Below, one piece after another: positions 1-11,292 of a stretch of 64,000 bases of DNA. The position numbers and the translations under genes are program-made. The notes beneath the pieces are model-generated. The model was given only the letters and a program-made list of their open reading frames with translations, was not told the origin of the DNA and made no database searches. This DNA is from Streptomyces sp. NBC_01351 (GTDB lineage Bacteria > Actinomycetota > Actinomycetes > Streptomycetales > Streptomycetaceae). The DNA is taken from contig NZ_CP108356.1 in assembly GCF_036237315.1 (NCBI RefSeq), positions 6,515,501 to 6,579,500 on the forward strand. Direction: 5' to 3'. Position 1 is the first letter of the stretch. Each line of letters begins with the position of its first letter.

Positions 1-30
1 TCACCCCGGCGCGGCGAGCACGAGGCCCGG

Positions 31-1836
31 CTAGCCGCCGTACGCCCCGCTCGCCGTCAGGCGCAGCGCCGTGTCGATCAGTGGAACGTGGCTGAAGGCC
101 TGCGGGAAGTTCCCGACCTGCCGCTGGAGGCGCGGGTCCCACTCCTCCGCCAGCAGCCCCAGGTCGTTGCGGAGCGACAGCAGCCTCTCGAAGAGGCGCC
201 GGGCCTCGTCGACGCGGCCGATCATCGCCAGGTCGTCGGCCATCCAGAACGAGCACGCGAGGAAGGCCCCCTCGTCGCCCTCCAGGCCGTCCACGCCCGC
301 CTCCTCGCCCGCGGTCGGGTAGCGCAGGATGAAACCGTCCGGCGTCGACAGCTCGCGCTGGATCGCCTCGATCGTCCCGATCACCCGCTTGTCGTCCGGC
401 GGCAGGAAGCCCATCTGCGGAATCAGCAGCAGCGAGGCGTCCAGCTCCTGCGACCCGTACGACTGGGTGAAGGTGTTGCGTTCCTTGTCGTAGCCCTTCT
501 CGCACACGTCCTGGTGGATCTCGTCGCGCAGCTCGCGCCACCGCTCCAGCGGGCCGTCCGCGTCCCCGCTCTCGATCAGCTTGATCGTGCGGTCCACGGC
601 CACCCAGGCCATCACCTTCGAGTGCACGAAGTGGCGGCGCGGGCCGCGCACCTCCCAGATGCCCTCGTCCGGCTGGTCCCAGTGGGTCTCCAGGTAGCGG
701 ATCAGCTTCAGCTGGAGCAGCGAGGCGTAGTCGCTGCGCGCCAGGCCGGTCATGTGGCCCAGGTGCAGGGCCTCGGTGACCTCGCCGTACACGTCGAGCT
801 GGAGCTGGCCGGCGGCGCCGTTGCCGACGCGGACCGGGCGCGAGTTCTCGTAGCCCGGCAGCCACTCCAGCTCGGTCTCGCCGAGCTCCCGCTCGCCCGC
901 GATCCCGTACATGATCTGCAGGTTCTCCGGGTCCCCGGCGACCGCGCGCAGCAGCCACTCGCGCCAGGCGCGGGCCTCCTCGCGGTAGCCGGTGCGCAGC
1001 AGCGAGGAGAGGGTGATCGCCGCGTCGCGGAGCCAGGTGTAGCGGTAGTCCCAGTTGCGGACGCCGCCGATCTCCTCCGGCAGGGAGGTGGTCGGCGCGG
1101 CCACGATGCCGCCGGTCGGGCCGTAGGTGAGGGCCTTGAGGGTGATCAGGGAGCGGACCACCGCCTCCCGGTACGGGCCGTGGTACGTGCACTGGTCGAC
1201 CCAGTCGCGCCAGAACTCGGCGGTCGACTCCAGCGCCGCCTCGGCGTCAGGGGCCTCCGGGGCGCCCTTGTGCGAGGGCTGCCAGCTGATGCTGAAGGCC
1301 ATCCGCTCGCCCGGCCGGACGGTGAAGTCGGAGTACGTGGTGAGGTCCTTGCCGTACGTCTGCGCCTCGGTGTCCAGCCAGACCGAGTCGGGACCGGCGA
1401 CGGCCACCGTGCGCCCGTCGACCTTGTGAACCCAGGGCACGACCCGCCCGTAGCTGAAACGCATGCGCAGAGCGGAGCGCATCGGGACGCGCCCGGTGAC
1501 CCCCTCGACGATCCGGATCAGCTGGGGCGCGTGGTCCTCGCGGGGCGGCATGAAATCGATCACCCGGACCGTGCCGCGCGGGGTGTCCCACTCCGACTCC
1601 AGCACCAGCGAGTCACCGCGGTAGCGCCGGCGTGTGGCCCGCGGCGCCTCGGTGCCGGCCTGGAAGGCCGGGCCGATCCGCCAGAAACCGTGATCCTCGG
1701 TGCCGAGAATGCTCGCGAACACGGCGTGGGAGTCGAAACGTGGCAGGCACAACCAATCCACCGCCCCGTCCCGGCAGACCAGCGCCGCGGTCTGCATGTC
1801 CCCGATCAGTGCGTAATCCTCGATGCGCCCGGACAC
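31..1836 (-). CDS. Glycoside hydrolase family 15 protein (glucoamylase/trehalase type)
   Basis: Predicted intracellular alpha-glucosidase of the bacterial GH15 family (glucoamylase-like; several actinobacterial members hydrolyse trehalose). The 601-residue chain has no signal peptide and begins MSGRIEDYALIGDMQTAAL, the usual start of this family, with an N-terminal beta-sandwich followed by the (alpha/alpha)6 barrel. Visible family motifs are GGVRNWDYRYTWLRDA (about 257-272), LLAEEWDP near the C terminus, which should hold the catalytic base, and GNFPQAFSHVPLI. Length is normal for the family. It is transcribed away from pyrG, and its terminator would lie beyond the left window edge. The substrate (maltooligosaccharide or trehalose) cannot be told from sequence. 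Confidence 0.9.
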   Translation of the reverse strand: MSGRIEDYALIGDMQTAALVCRDGAVDWLCLPRFDSHAVFASILGTEDHGFWRIGPAFQAGTEAPRATRRRYRGDSLVLESEWDTPRGTVRVIDFMPPREDHAPQLIRIVEGVTGRVPMRSALRMRFSYGRVVPWVHKVDGRTVAVAGPDSVWLDTEAQTYGKDLTTYSDFTVRPGERMAFSISWQPSHKGAPEAPDAEAALESTAEFWRDWVDQCTYHGPYREAVVRSLITLKALTYGPTGGIVAAPTTSLPEEIGGVRNWDYRYTWLRDAAITLSSLLRTGYREEARAWREWLLRAVAGDPENLQIMYGIAGERELGETELEWLPGYENSRPVRVGNGAAGQLQLDVYGEVTEALHLGHMTGLARSDYASLLQLKLIRYLETHWDQPDEGIWEVRGPRRHFVHSKVMAWVAVDRTIKLIESGDADGPLERWRELRDEIHQDVCEKGYDKERNTFTQSYGSQELDASLLLIPQMGFLPPDDKRVIGTIEAIQRELSTPDGFILRYPTAGEEAGVDGLEGDEGAFLACSFWMADDLAMIGRVDEARRLFERLLSLRNDLGLLAEEWDPRLQRQVGNFPQAFSHVPLIDTALRLTASGAYGG

Positions 1837-2298
1837 GTTGCATCTCCAGTCGAACGGCCACGTCCGCCCCGAAGGGCGCTTGCATTGCGCGGTTGCGCGG
1901 TCCTCCTGTGTGCAGGGATCCCCGCGTTGAGCCCATGATTCCGCATAGCGGCTCGGTTAGGCCGTCCGACGGACTGCTCGGCGGCGATGTGTGCGATATC
2001 CGAGCAGGATATGACGGCACCCTAGTGATCCCCTTAAGCGGCGGCAGAATGCGGCTCCGCCAAACGGGTGAGCAGCGGATACGACCCCGGCCGACCTCCC
2101 CGGAGGGGGCCGAGCCGCGTGGCCGGAGGCGGACCGGCCACGGCGCTGATAGGCTGGTACCCCGTGGACCGGTGGTCTGCCTGTGCGAATCAGGAGCCCC
2201 GAAACCGCAGCTTCGGCGCCCCCTGAGACCCTTCCGGATCGACGGTGGCCGGCGCCGGACGCACCTCACCTCGCGACCACGGGAGCCCCCTCTTGGCG
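1837..2298. promoter_or_regulatory. Divergent intergenic region between GH15 gene and pyrG
   Basis: This 462-base region has no convincing gene; the open frames across it are extensions of the neighbours. It should hold both promoters. A short inverted repeat, GATATCC and GGATAT separated by five bases, lies at about 1995-2012 in a relatively AT-rich patch and could be an operator for the GH15 gene. A TAGGCT hexamer at 2150-2155 could be a -10 element for pyrG. Neither is certain. Confidence 0.35.
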
Positions 2299-3951
<1,653 letters not shown>

Positions 3952-4030
3952 TCGCCTGACGGCATAACGTAGGCAGCCGGGGTACGGAGTTCCGTGCCCC
4001 GGCTGTCGCGCGTTGTGGAGGCTTCGGGGC

Positions 4031-4663
4031 ATGAACATCAAGGACACGTCGGAGAGCTGGGAGACGCTGTCGACGCAGCGGCCGTTCCAGGGCGCGAAGA
4101 CGGCGGTCGACTCCGACGAGGTCCGGATGCCCGACGGATCGGTCGCGCGCCGCGACTACCAGGTGCACCCCGGATCGGTCTGCGTGCTGGCCCTCGACGA
4201 GGCCGGGCGGGTCCTGGTGCTGAGCCAGTACCGGCACCCGGTGCGGCGGCGGCTGTGGGAACTGCCGGCCGGGCTGCTCGACGTACCGGGGGAGAACCCG
4301 CTGCACGGGGCGCGGCGCGAGCTGGCCGAGGAAGCCCACGTCAAGGCGGAGGACTGGCGGGTGCTCGCCGACTTCTACGCCTCCCCGGGCGGCTCCGACG
4401 AGGCCATCCGGATCTTCCTGGCGCGGGAGGTCTCCGAGGCGGAGGGCGAGCGCTATGCGGAGACCTCTTCCGAGGAGGCCGACATGGAGGTCACCTGGGT
4501 CCCCCTCGCGGACCTGGTCCGGGGCGTCCTGGCGGGCGAGCTGGGGAACCCGGGGCTGGTGACGGGCGTGCTGGCGCTTTCGGCGGCCCTTGCCTCCGAG
4601 GGCGGCCTCGACGCCCTCCGCCGGGCCGACGCCCCTTGGCCGGCCCGCCCGTACGAGGCGTAG
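4031..4663 (+). CDS. NUDIX hydrolase, probable ADP-ribose pyrophosphatase
   Basis: Predicted to hydrolyse a nucleoside diphosphate derivative, most likely ADP-ribose to AMP and ribose 5-phosphate. 210 residues from the ATG at 4031, chosen because GGAGG lies nine bases upstream. The PAGLLDVPGENP segment before the NUDIX helix, followed by ARRELAEEAHV, is typical of the ADP-ribose pyrophosphatase group. The last Gly of the canonical REUxEExGU box is His here, while the catalytic glutamates are kept. It follows pyrG on the same strand. Substrate assignment rests on family resemblance only. Confidence 0.85.
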   Translation: MNIKDTSESWETLSTQRPFQGAKTAVDSDEVRMPDGSVARRDYQVHPGSVCVLALDEAGRVLVLSQYRHPVRRRLWELPAGLLDVPGENPLHGARRELAEEAHVKAEDWRVLADFYASPGGSDEAIRIFLAREVSEAEGERYAETSSEEADMEVTWVPLADLVRGVLAGELGNPGLVTGVLALSAALASEGGLDALRRADAPWPARPYEA

Positions 4664-5247
4664 CCCGTCGTTTCCCCGCGGCCCCGCTCCGGGGGCTCCG
4701 CCCCCGCGCCCCCGCGCCTCAAACGCCGGCGGGGCTGGATTTGGGCTGATGCCGGATGCCCGGTGCGGCTGAGAGACCGGGGCTCCGCCCCGGACCCTCC
4801 CGCAGACTCCGTCCGGGGGGACCCCCAGTCCTCAAACGCCGGACGGGCTGGATTTCGGCTGATGCCGTCCGCCTGGCGCGGCTGGATTGCCCGGAGGGCA
4901 ATTTCAGCCTCGCCGGCGTTTGAGCCCCAGGGAACGGAAGGGCGGGGTCGGGGACGGCTCCGCGCAGCGGGAGGCCTGCAGACCGTGGCCGGCACGAGGC
5001 GCGGCTCGGGGACGCCGCCCGGCAGGACGGCGGACGGAGTCCGGCGCAGCGGCGCACGGTGACACGCGCTGCTCCGCAGCGCGGCGGTAAGGCCCGCCAG
5101 GGCCGAACCGTGCGGGCGGCGCGTTGAAAAGAGGACCATCCGCTGATCCGATCAGGGGATATGCCCGCCGCGCTCCACACGGGTCGTCGCTCTGCGTGAA
5201 CTACGCTCGGGATCCCCGAAGGGCAGGGGCATGAGAGGAGCGGATCC
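4664..5247. repeat. Intergenic cluster of GC-rich dispersed repeats
   Basis: A 584-base non-coding region. It holds copies of a short unit, CCTCAAACGCCGGCGGGGCT and variants, at about 4719-4738, 4832-4851 and inverted at about 4905-4925. Flanking hairpin modules contain GGGGCTCCGCCCC and TCCGTCCGGGGGGACCCCC. The same modules recur at 21.66-21.79 kb and 37.08 kb. Bases after about 5120 are less repetitive and carry GAGAGGAG at 5233-5240, the ribosome binding site of the next gene. Confidence 0.8.
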
Positions 5248-7212
5248 GTGACGGATTTCGTCGGGCGGCGGCGTGAGCTCAAGGAGCTGCGCGAGGACAT
5301 CGCACGGACCGGGCTCGACACCCTCTCGGGCCGGAAGGCCAAGGCACCCCGGGCCCGGGTGCTGCTCGTCGCCGGGCGGCCGGGGTCCGGGCGTACCGCC
5401 CTCGCCGAGGCGTTCGTACGGGAGGTCGCCGAGGAGTACCCCGACGGGGTGCTCCGGACCCGGCTCACCGCCCCCGGCGGGGAGACCGTCGCCACCGAGC
5501 GGGCCGTACGGGGCCTGCTGGAGGCGCTGGGACGGCGTACTCCCCCCGGCGCCGGGGAGGACGAGCTCAGCTCCGCCCTGCGCACCGCGCTCGACGGCAA
5601 GCGCGTGATCATCCTGGTCGACGACGCCGCCGACCCGCACCAGGTGGACGCCCTGCTCCCGGACACCCCCGAGTGCCTCGTCGTCGTCACCGCCGAGGGG
5701 CCGCTCACCGGCATCCCCGACGTCCGGCCCTGCACCCTCGGAGGGCTCGACACCCCCTCCGCCGTGCGGATGCTCGTCCACCGCATCGGCGACACCCGCG
5801 TCACCGCAGACCCCCGAGCGGCCGAAGCCCTCGCCGAGGAGTGCGGGGGCCAGCCCGCCGCGCTCGTGCTCGTCGGCGGCTGGCTCGCCGCCCACCCCAA
5901 GGCCTCCGTCGCCGACGTGGCCAAGCAGCTCCACGACATGCCGGCCGCCACCGGCGGCCCGCTCGCCCGCTGCTTCCGGCTCGTCTACGAGAACCTGCCG
6001 CAGCCCGCCCAGCGGACCCTGAGGCTGCTGCCGCTCGCCCCCGCCGGGACCATCGACTCGCACACCGCCTCCGCCCTCGCCGGCTGCTCCGTGGCCGCGG
6101 CCCAGTCGACGCTGGACGACTTCGCCGCGCTGGGCCTCGTACGCCATGCCCACGACGGGCTGTTCCTGCTGCCCGGCTCCCTCGCGCCGCTGCTCCATGC
6201 CCTGCTGGAGGCCAAGGAGCGCCCGGCGGAGGTCCAGCTGGCCCGGGCCCGGATGCTGGAGCGGACCGTACGGCTGCTGCACTCCTGCCGGGCGATGGCG
6301 GATGAGGATGAGGACGCCGTGCGGGAGGTGCTGGACGGGCTGCCGCGCGCCCTGCGCTTCCCCGACCGGCGGGCCGCCGCCACCTGGCTGGACACCCGGC
6401 TGCCCGCGCTGTGCGCCGCCGCCTCCCTGGCGGTGGCCGACGGGGAGCTGGACACGCTGGCCCGCCGGCTGGTCGCGGGCCTCGTACGGGCCCTCGCGGA
6501 GCACCGCGGCACCGCCGGGGCCGCCCCCGAGCTGTACGGGCTGCACCGTCTCGTCCTGGACGTGGCCGAGCGCCGCAGCCTGCACCGGGAGCAGGCCGCC
6601 GCGCTGCTGAACCTGGCCGATCTGGACGCCGAGACCGGCCGCACCCAGGAAGCGCTGGAGCGCTACCGGGCGGCTCTGGTCGCGGGAAAGGCCGCGAACG
6701 ACCCGTACGCGAGCGGCCGCGCGATGGAATCCGTAGGCGGTGCCTATCAGGAGCTCGCGGACTGGCACCGGGCCTCCGACTGGTTCGGCCGGGCCCTGTC
6801 CCAGGCCCTCGCTCGGGGCGAGCGCGCGGACGAGGCCCGGCTGTACGGGCGCCTCGGGAACGTGCACACGTACGCGGGGCGGTACGGGGACGCGCTGCGC
6901 AGCTGGCGGGCCGCCGCCGCCGGGTACCGGAAGCTGGCGGATGTGCCGGGCCAGGCAAAGGCGTTGAGCGAGATGGCGCGGGTCCAGGAGTACGCCGGCC
7001 GGCCGGAGGAATCGCTGCACACCTGCCGCGAGGCGGTGGAGCTGGCGCGCCGGGTCGGGGACCAGCGGCTCCAGGCCGCGCTGCAGGTCCGCCTGGCCGA
7101 CACGCTGGACCGACTGGGCGACCCCGCAGCCGCACGGCTGCACCGGTCCGCAGCGGACAGATTGCTGGGAGACGACCCCGCAGCCTGCGAAATCCGCAGT
7201 GGATCCGACTAA
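5248..7212 (+). CDS. STAND-like ATPase with tetratricopeptide repeats
   Basis: 654 residues, GTG start behind GAGAGGAG. An NTPase domain (about 1-330) is followed by TPR-like helical repeats (about 430-640), the layout of AfsR/NB-ARC-type signal proteins but without a DNA-binding domain. The P-loop reads GRPGSGRT at 43-50, so the usual Walker A lysine is arginine. A Walker B-like VIILVDD follows at 120-126. Orthologues sit in the same place beside ald in other Streptomyces (from memory), so this is a conserved core gene. Its partner and function are unknown. The arginine in the P-loop makes ATP hydrolysis uncertain. Confidence 0.75.
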   Translation: MTDFVGRRRELKELREDIARTGLDTLSGRKAKAPRARVLLVAGRPGSGRTALAEAFVREVAEEYPDGVLRTRLTAPGGETVATERAVRGLLEALGRRTPPGAGEDELSSALRTALDGKRVIILVDDAADPHQVDALLPDTPECLVVVTAEGPLTGIPDVRPCTLGGLDTPSAVRMLVHRIGDTRVTADPRAAEALAEECGGQPAALVLVGGWLAAHPKASVADVAKQLHDMPAATGGPLARCFRLVYENLPQPAQRTLRLLPLAPAGTIDSHTASALAGCSVAAAQSTLDDFAALGLVRHAHDGLFLLPGSLAPLLHALLEAKERPAEVQLARARMLERTVRLLHSCRAMADEDEDAVREVLDGLPRALRFPDRRAAATWLDTRLPALCAAASLAVADGELDTLARRLVAGLVRALAEHRGTAGAAPELYGLHRLVLDVAERRSLHREQAAALLNLADLDAETGRTQEALERYRAALVAGKAANDPYASGRAMESVGGAYQELADWHRASDWFGRALSQALARGERADEARLYGRLGNVHTYAGRYGDALRSWRAAAAGYRKLADVPGQAKALSEMARVQEYAGRPEESLHTCREAVELARRVGDQRLQAALQVRLADTLDRLGDPAAARLHRSAADRLLGDDPAACEIRSGSD

Positions 7213-7264
7213 GATTATTTGTTTGCAAGGCTAGACACGCGACAATCCTTCAATAAACTGGGTT

Positions 7265-7284
7265 CACCACGTCATCTCGTGGTG
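7265..7284. other. Inverted repeat between the TPR gene and ald
   Basis: CACCACG and CGTGGTG form seven-base perfect arms around TCATCT, 81 bases before the ald start, in the AT-rich 153-base gap. It could be an operator for ald or a weak terminator of the upstream gene. There is no T-run. Confidence 0.35.
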
Positions 7285-7365
7285 CATCCCGTTGCGCGTT
7301 CTTGTGGGCGGGTATGTATGGAAGTGCCCCGTTAAATCCCCCTGAGTCAAGGACCGTGATCGACG

Positions 7366-8481
<1,116 letters not shown>

Positions 8482-8511
8482 CACGTCAACGACTGACGTC
8501 AATCTCACGTA

Positions 8512-8545
8512 TCCGGCCGGACCTTGCCCGCAAGGTCCGGCCGGA
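8512..8545 (+). terminator. Terminator hairpin after ald
   Basis: Perfect 16-base arms (TCCGGCCGGACCTTGC and its complement) separated by two bases, 31 bases after the ald stop. There is no clear T-run, as is common in Streptomyces terminators. Confidence 0.75.
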
Positions 8546-8648
8546 CGCGTTTGCGAGGAGCCCGCAAACCCCGCTCAACTCGCCTCGAACGTAACCCTTT
8601 AACCCTTTCGCACACCCGCGAAACTTCGCGGCGAGAGTCCGTGCGCCC

Positions 8649-8679
8649 TTGACAGAGTGTTGTTCGGTTGCCGACACAT
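8649..8679 (+). promoter_or_regulatory. Candidate promoter for parA
   Basis: A consensus -35 hexamer TTGACA at 8649-8654 lies 159 bases before the parA start. The best -10-like bases at standard spacing are ACACAT at 8674-8679, which is weak. The rest of the 8546-8807 leader shows no other clear element. Confidence 0.3.
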
Positions 8680-8807
8680 CGTGCCGGGTCCGGCGGATTG
8701 TGTTGCCGCTGAGTGGTGACACGCCATAGAGTCGCCAACCGTCGGCATGGTGCCACGCTGACCTATCGATAAGTGTCCTGGTCACGTCCGAGGAGGTAAG
8801 ACGACTT

Positions 8808-9968
8808 GTGAATGAGTCGACATTTGCTCCTGGGGGTGGTCGAGCGGGGATGCCCGCGCGGGGCGAAGGCCCTGCCGGGCTCGAGGCTGTCGGCTCCGTC
8901 GCAGTACGCACCTTCGCAAACCACCAGCACCTGACGACGCCCCAAAAGAGCATGGACGGCCTAGACGTGAACTCCAGGGCCGGCGACCTGAGCGGCGAAA
9001 AGCCCGTGGGTTTCGCCGACTACGACAACGTGCCCGAAGGGCACTTCTACGACCCCGACGCGGAGTACGAACCGGACCCCGAGTACGCGGCCACCCTCGC
9101 TCCCGACGCTGCCCGTCAGCGCCGTGAGCGGATCGGCCCGACCGGACGCCCGCTCCCGTACTTCCCGATCCCGGGTCCGCTGACGGACCACGGTCCGGCG
9201 AAGATCATCGCGATGTGCAACCAGAAGGGCGGCGTGGGCAAGACCACGTCGACCATCAACCTGGGTGCGGCGCTCGCCGAGTACGGGCGCCGCGTGCTGC
9301 TCGTCGACTTCGACCCGCAGGGCGCGCTGTCCGTGGGTCTCGGCGTGAACCCGATGGAACTCGACCTGACGGTCTACAACCTGCTCATGGAGCGGGGCAT
9401 GTCGGCCGACGAGGTGCTGCTCAAGACGGCGGTCCCCAACATGGACCTGCTGCCGAGCAACATCGACCTGTCCGCTGCGGAAGTGCAGTTGGTCAGCGAG
9501 GTCGCGCGCGAGTCGACGCTGCAGCGGGCCCTGAAGCCCCTGATGGCCGACTACGACTACATCGTGATCGACTGTCAGCCCTCGCTCGGTCTGCTGACCG
9601 TGAACGCCCTGACGGCGGCTCACAAGGTCATCGTCCCGCTGGAGTGCGAGTTCTTCGCGCTGCGTGGTGTGGCGTTGCTGACCGAGACCATCGAGAAGGT
9701 GCAGGAGCGGCTCAACCCCGAGCTGGAGCTCGACGGCATCCTCGCCACGATGTACGACTCCCGTACGGTGCACAGCCGTGAGGTGCTGGCGCGAGTCGTC
9801 GAGGCCTTCGACGACCACGTCTACCACACGGTCATCGGGCGGACCGTGCGCTTCCCGGAGACCACGGTCGCCGGCGAGCCGATCACCACGTACGCCTCCA
9901 ACTCCGTCGGCGCCGCCGCCTATCGCCAGCTGGCCAGGGAGGTGCTCGCCCGGTGTCCCGCCGAGTGA
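8808..9968 (+). CDS. ParA-family chromosome/cargo partitioning ATPase
   Basis: Walker-type ATPase of the ParA/MinD superfamily, 386 residues. The GTG start is set by AGGAGGT ten bases upstream. The first ~125 residues are a non-conserved acidic and Pro-rich extension. The ATPase follows, with the deviant Walker A KGGVGKTTS at about 140-148 (both lysines present), switch DFDPQGALS and DCQPSLGLL. This is the second, scpAB-linked ParA of Streptomyces rather than the oriC-proximal parA of the parAB pair. It overlaps the following gene by 16 bases, implying translational coupling, so that gene is the likely partner. The cargo is unknown; condensin loading is suggested only by position. Confidence 0.85.
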   Translation: MNESTFAPGGGRAGMPARGEGPAGLEAVGSVAVRTFANHQHLTTPQKSMDGLDVNSRAGDLSGEKPVGFADYDNVPEGHFYDPDAEYEPDPEYAATLAPDAARQRRERIGPTGRPLPYFPIPGPLTDHGPAKIIAMCNQKGGVGKTTSTINLGAALAEYGRRVLLVDFDPQGALSVGLGVNPMELDLTVYNLLMERGMSADEVLLKTAVPNMDLLPSNIDLSAAEVQLVSEVARESTLQRALKPLMADYDYIVIDCQPSLGLLTVNALTAAHKVIVPLECEFFALRGVALLTETIEKVQERLNPELELDGILATMYDSRTVHSREVLARVVEAFDDHVYHTVIGRTVRFPETTVAGEPITTYASNSVGAAAYRQLAREVLARCPAE

Positions 9969-10477
9969 GTCTGCCCGGAGCCGACGAACTGTTCCGCACG
10001 ACCGGGGGGATGGCCCTCCAGGCGTCCTCGCCGAGGCGGGGAGCCGAGGAGGCGTCCGCCGGTGCCGGAGTCGGTGCCGGGGCCCGGGAGCACTCGGCCG
10101 CCTCGGCGGAGGGCACGGCGGGGGAGGGCCGCAGCCGGGAGGCCGCGGCCGGTACGGAGCCCGTCGTGGGCGCACCGCGGCGGCCGCAGGAAGGTTCTGT
10201 CAACGGAACCGGCCCCGCGGCCGGCCGCGGCAAGGGCCAGGGCCGGGGCGCGAACCGGCGGCCCAGCGGGCGCGAGCGGCACGACGAGAAGATCACGGTC
10301 TACGTCTCCGCGGAGGAGCTCATGGACCTGGAGCACGCCCGGCTGGTGCTCCGCGGGGAGCACGGCCTCGCGGTGGACCGGGGCCGCATCGTCCGCGAGG
10401 CGGTGGCGGTGGTCCTCGCGGACCTTGAGTCCCGCGGGGACGCGAGCATCCTGGTCCGCCGCCTCCGCGGCCGCTGA
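9953..10477 (+). CDS. Probable ribbon-helix-helix partner of the ParA-like ATPase
   Basis: 174 residues. The GTG start lies inside the end of parA, ten bases after AGGGAGG at 9936-9942. The first ~105 residues are disordered and rich in Ala, Gly, Glu and Pro. The last ~65 form one compact domain beginning DEKITVYVSAEELMDLEHAR, with DRGRIVREAVAVVLADLES following. A short beta strand and two helices resemble the MetJ/Arc ribbon-helix-helix DNA-binding fold. This is the architecture expected of an RHH centromere-binding partner for a ParA. The DNA-binding assignment is my inference from the pattern, not a recognised family hit. Confidence 0.6.
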   Translation: MSRRVSLPGADELFRTTGGMALQASSPRRGAEEASAGAGVGAGAREHSAASAEGTAGEGRSREAAAGTEPVVGAPRRPQEGSVNGTGPAAGRGKGQGRGANRRPSGRERHDEKITVYVSAEELMDLEHARLVLRGEHGLAVDRGRIVREAVAVVLADLESRGDASILVRRLRGR

Positions 10478-10657
10478 CCGCCCTGCGGCCGACTCTCCCC
10501 GCGCAACGCTCCGGCCCGCCGGCAGGTCCGCCCCCGCACCGACGGGCGCCCGCCGGCCCCGCGCCTCCCGGCAGGAACACCCCCGTTCCAGCCCCTCCGG
10601 CCCCGCCCCGAATCTTCCCGGGCCTACGGCCCTGCCCCTCCCCAGCCCCGACCTACG

Positions 10658-10765
10658 GGCCTGACCCCGCTCCCGGGCCTGCGGCCCCGGCCCCTCCCGG
10701 CCGTGATCTGCGGGCCTGACTCCGCTCCCGGGCCTGCGGCCCCGGCCCTTCCGGGCCGTGACCTG
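10658..10765. repeat. Imperfect tandem duplication of about 54 bases
   Basis: Two near-identical units containing CCGCTCCCGGGCCTGCGGCC followed by a GGCCGTGA(T/C)CTGCGG tail lie side by side in the non-coding space after the RHH gene. The whole space, 10478-11292, is extremely GC-rich with many GGGCCTGCGGCC-like words. No gene is supported there; boundaries are approximate. Confidence 0.6.
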
Positions 10766-10815
10766 CGGCCCTGACCGGGCCGGCTCTAGGCCGGTTCCAC
10801 CGGAGCGGGTCGGGG

Positions 10816-10961
10816 GGTGCCGGCCCGGCCGGGTCCGGGCGCGCGCCGGGGCGTCTCCTCGGGCGTCGAACGGTTCGAGGGGTCGGTGGGCCGAGGGTAG
10901 TTGCGTTCGACGCCCTGCGGGGACGCCCCACCGCACACCCGGCCCCGTCCGCGCCTGCGGG
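10816..10961. repeat. 146-bp dispersed palindromic repeat, copy 1
   Basis: Aligns without gaps to 53575-53720; by eye 139 of 146 bases match. Its core is a long hairpin with left arm GGGGCGTC..GGGCGTCGAACG (about 10849-10873), right arm CGTTCGACGCCC..GGACGCCCC (about 10904-10929), and a small TCGG/CCGA hairpin in the loop. It is non-coding here, downstream of the RHH gene and upstream of scpA. Confidence 0.9.
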
Positions 10962-11292
10962 CACCGGCCCGATCCGCAGGAAACGGCCCAGGCCCCGGGC
11001 CTGAGGCCCTGCCCCTTCTCCGCCCGGGCCCGCGGCGTCGGCCCTGCCCGCTGCCGGGCCTGCGGGCCCAGCCTCTCGCGGCGCTGATCTGCGGCGCCGG
11101 CCGAGCTTGCGGCCCGGCCAGGGGCGTCGCCCCTCGCCCCAGGGGCTCCGCCGGCCGCCCGGCTTCGGTCGGGGGAGACCCTCTGGTTGCCGATCCGGGG
11201 TGATCCGCGGGACACCCCCTAGGCTGCTGGTGGCGGCGGGTCACCCCGGCCGTCCCCGTACACCCGCCCCTTCCGCACCACCCTGGACCTCG

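Noticed and set aside
8546..8807. parS-like centromere sites near the ParA-like gene
   Set aside because: No GTTTCACGTGAAAC-type sequence was found here or elsewhere in the window.
10478..11292. Possible genes in the 815-base gap before scpA
   Set aside because: All frames give Pro/Arg/Gly-only translations, there are tandem repeats, and no start with a ribosome binding site is convincing.
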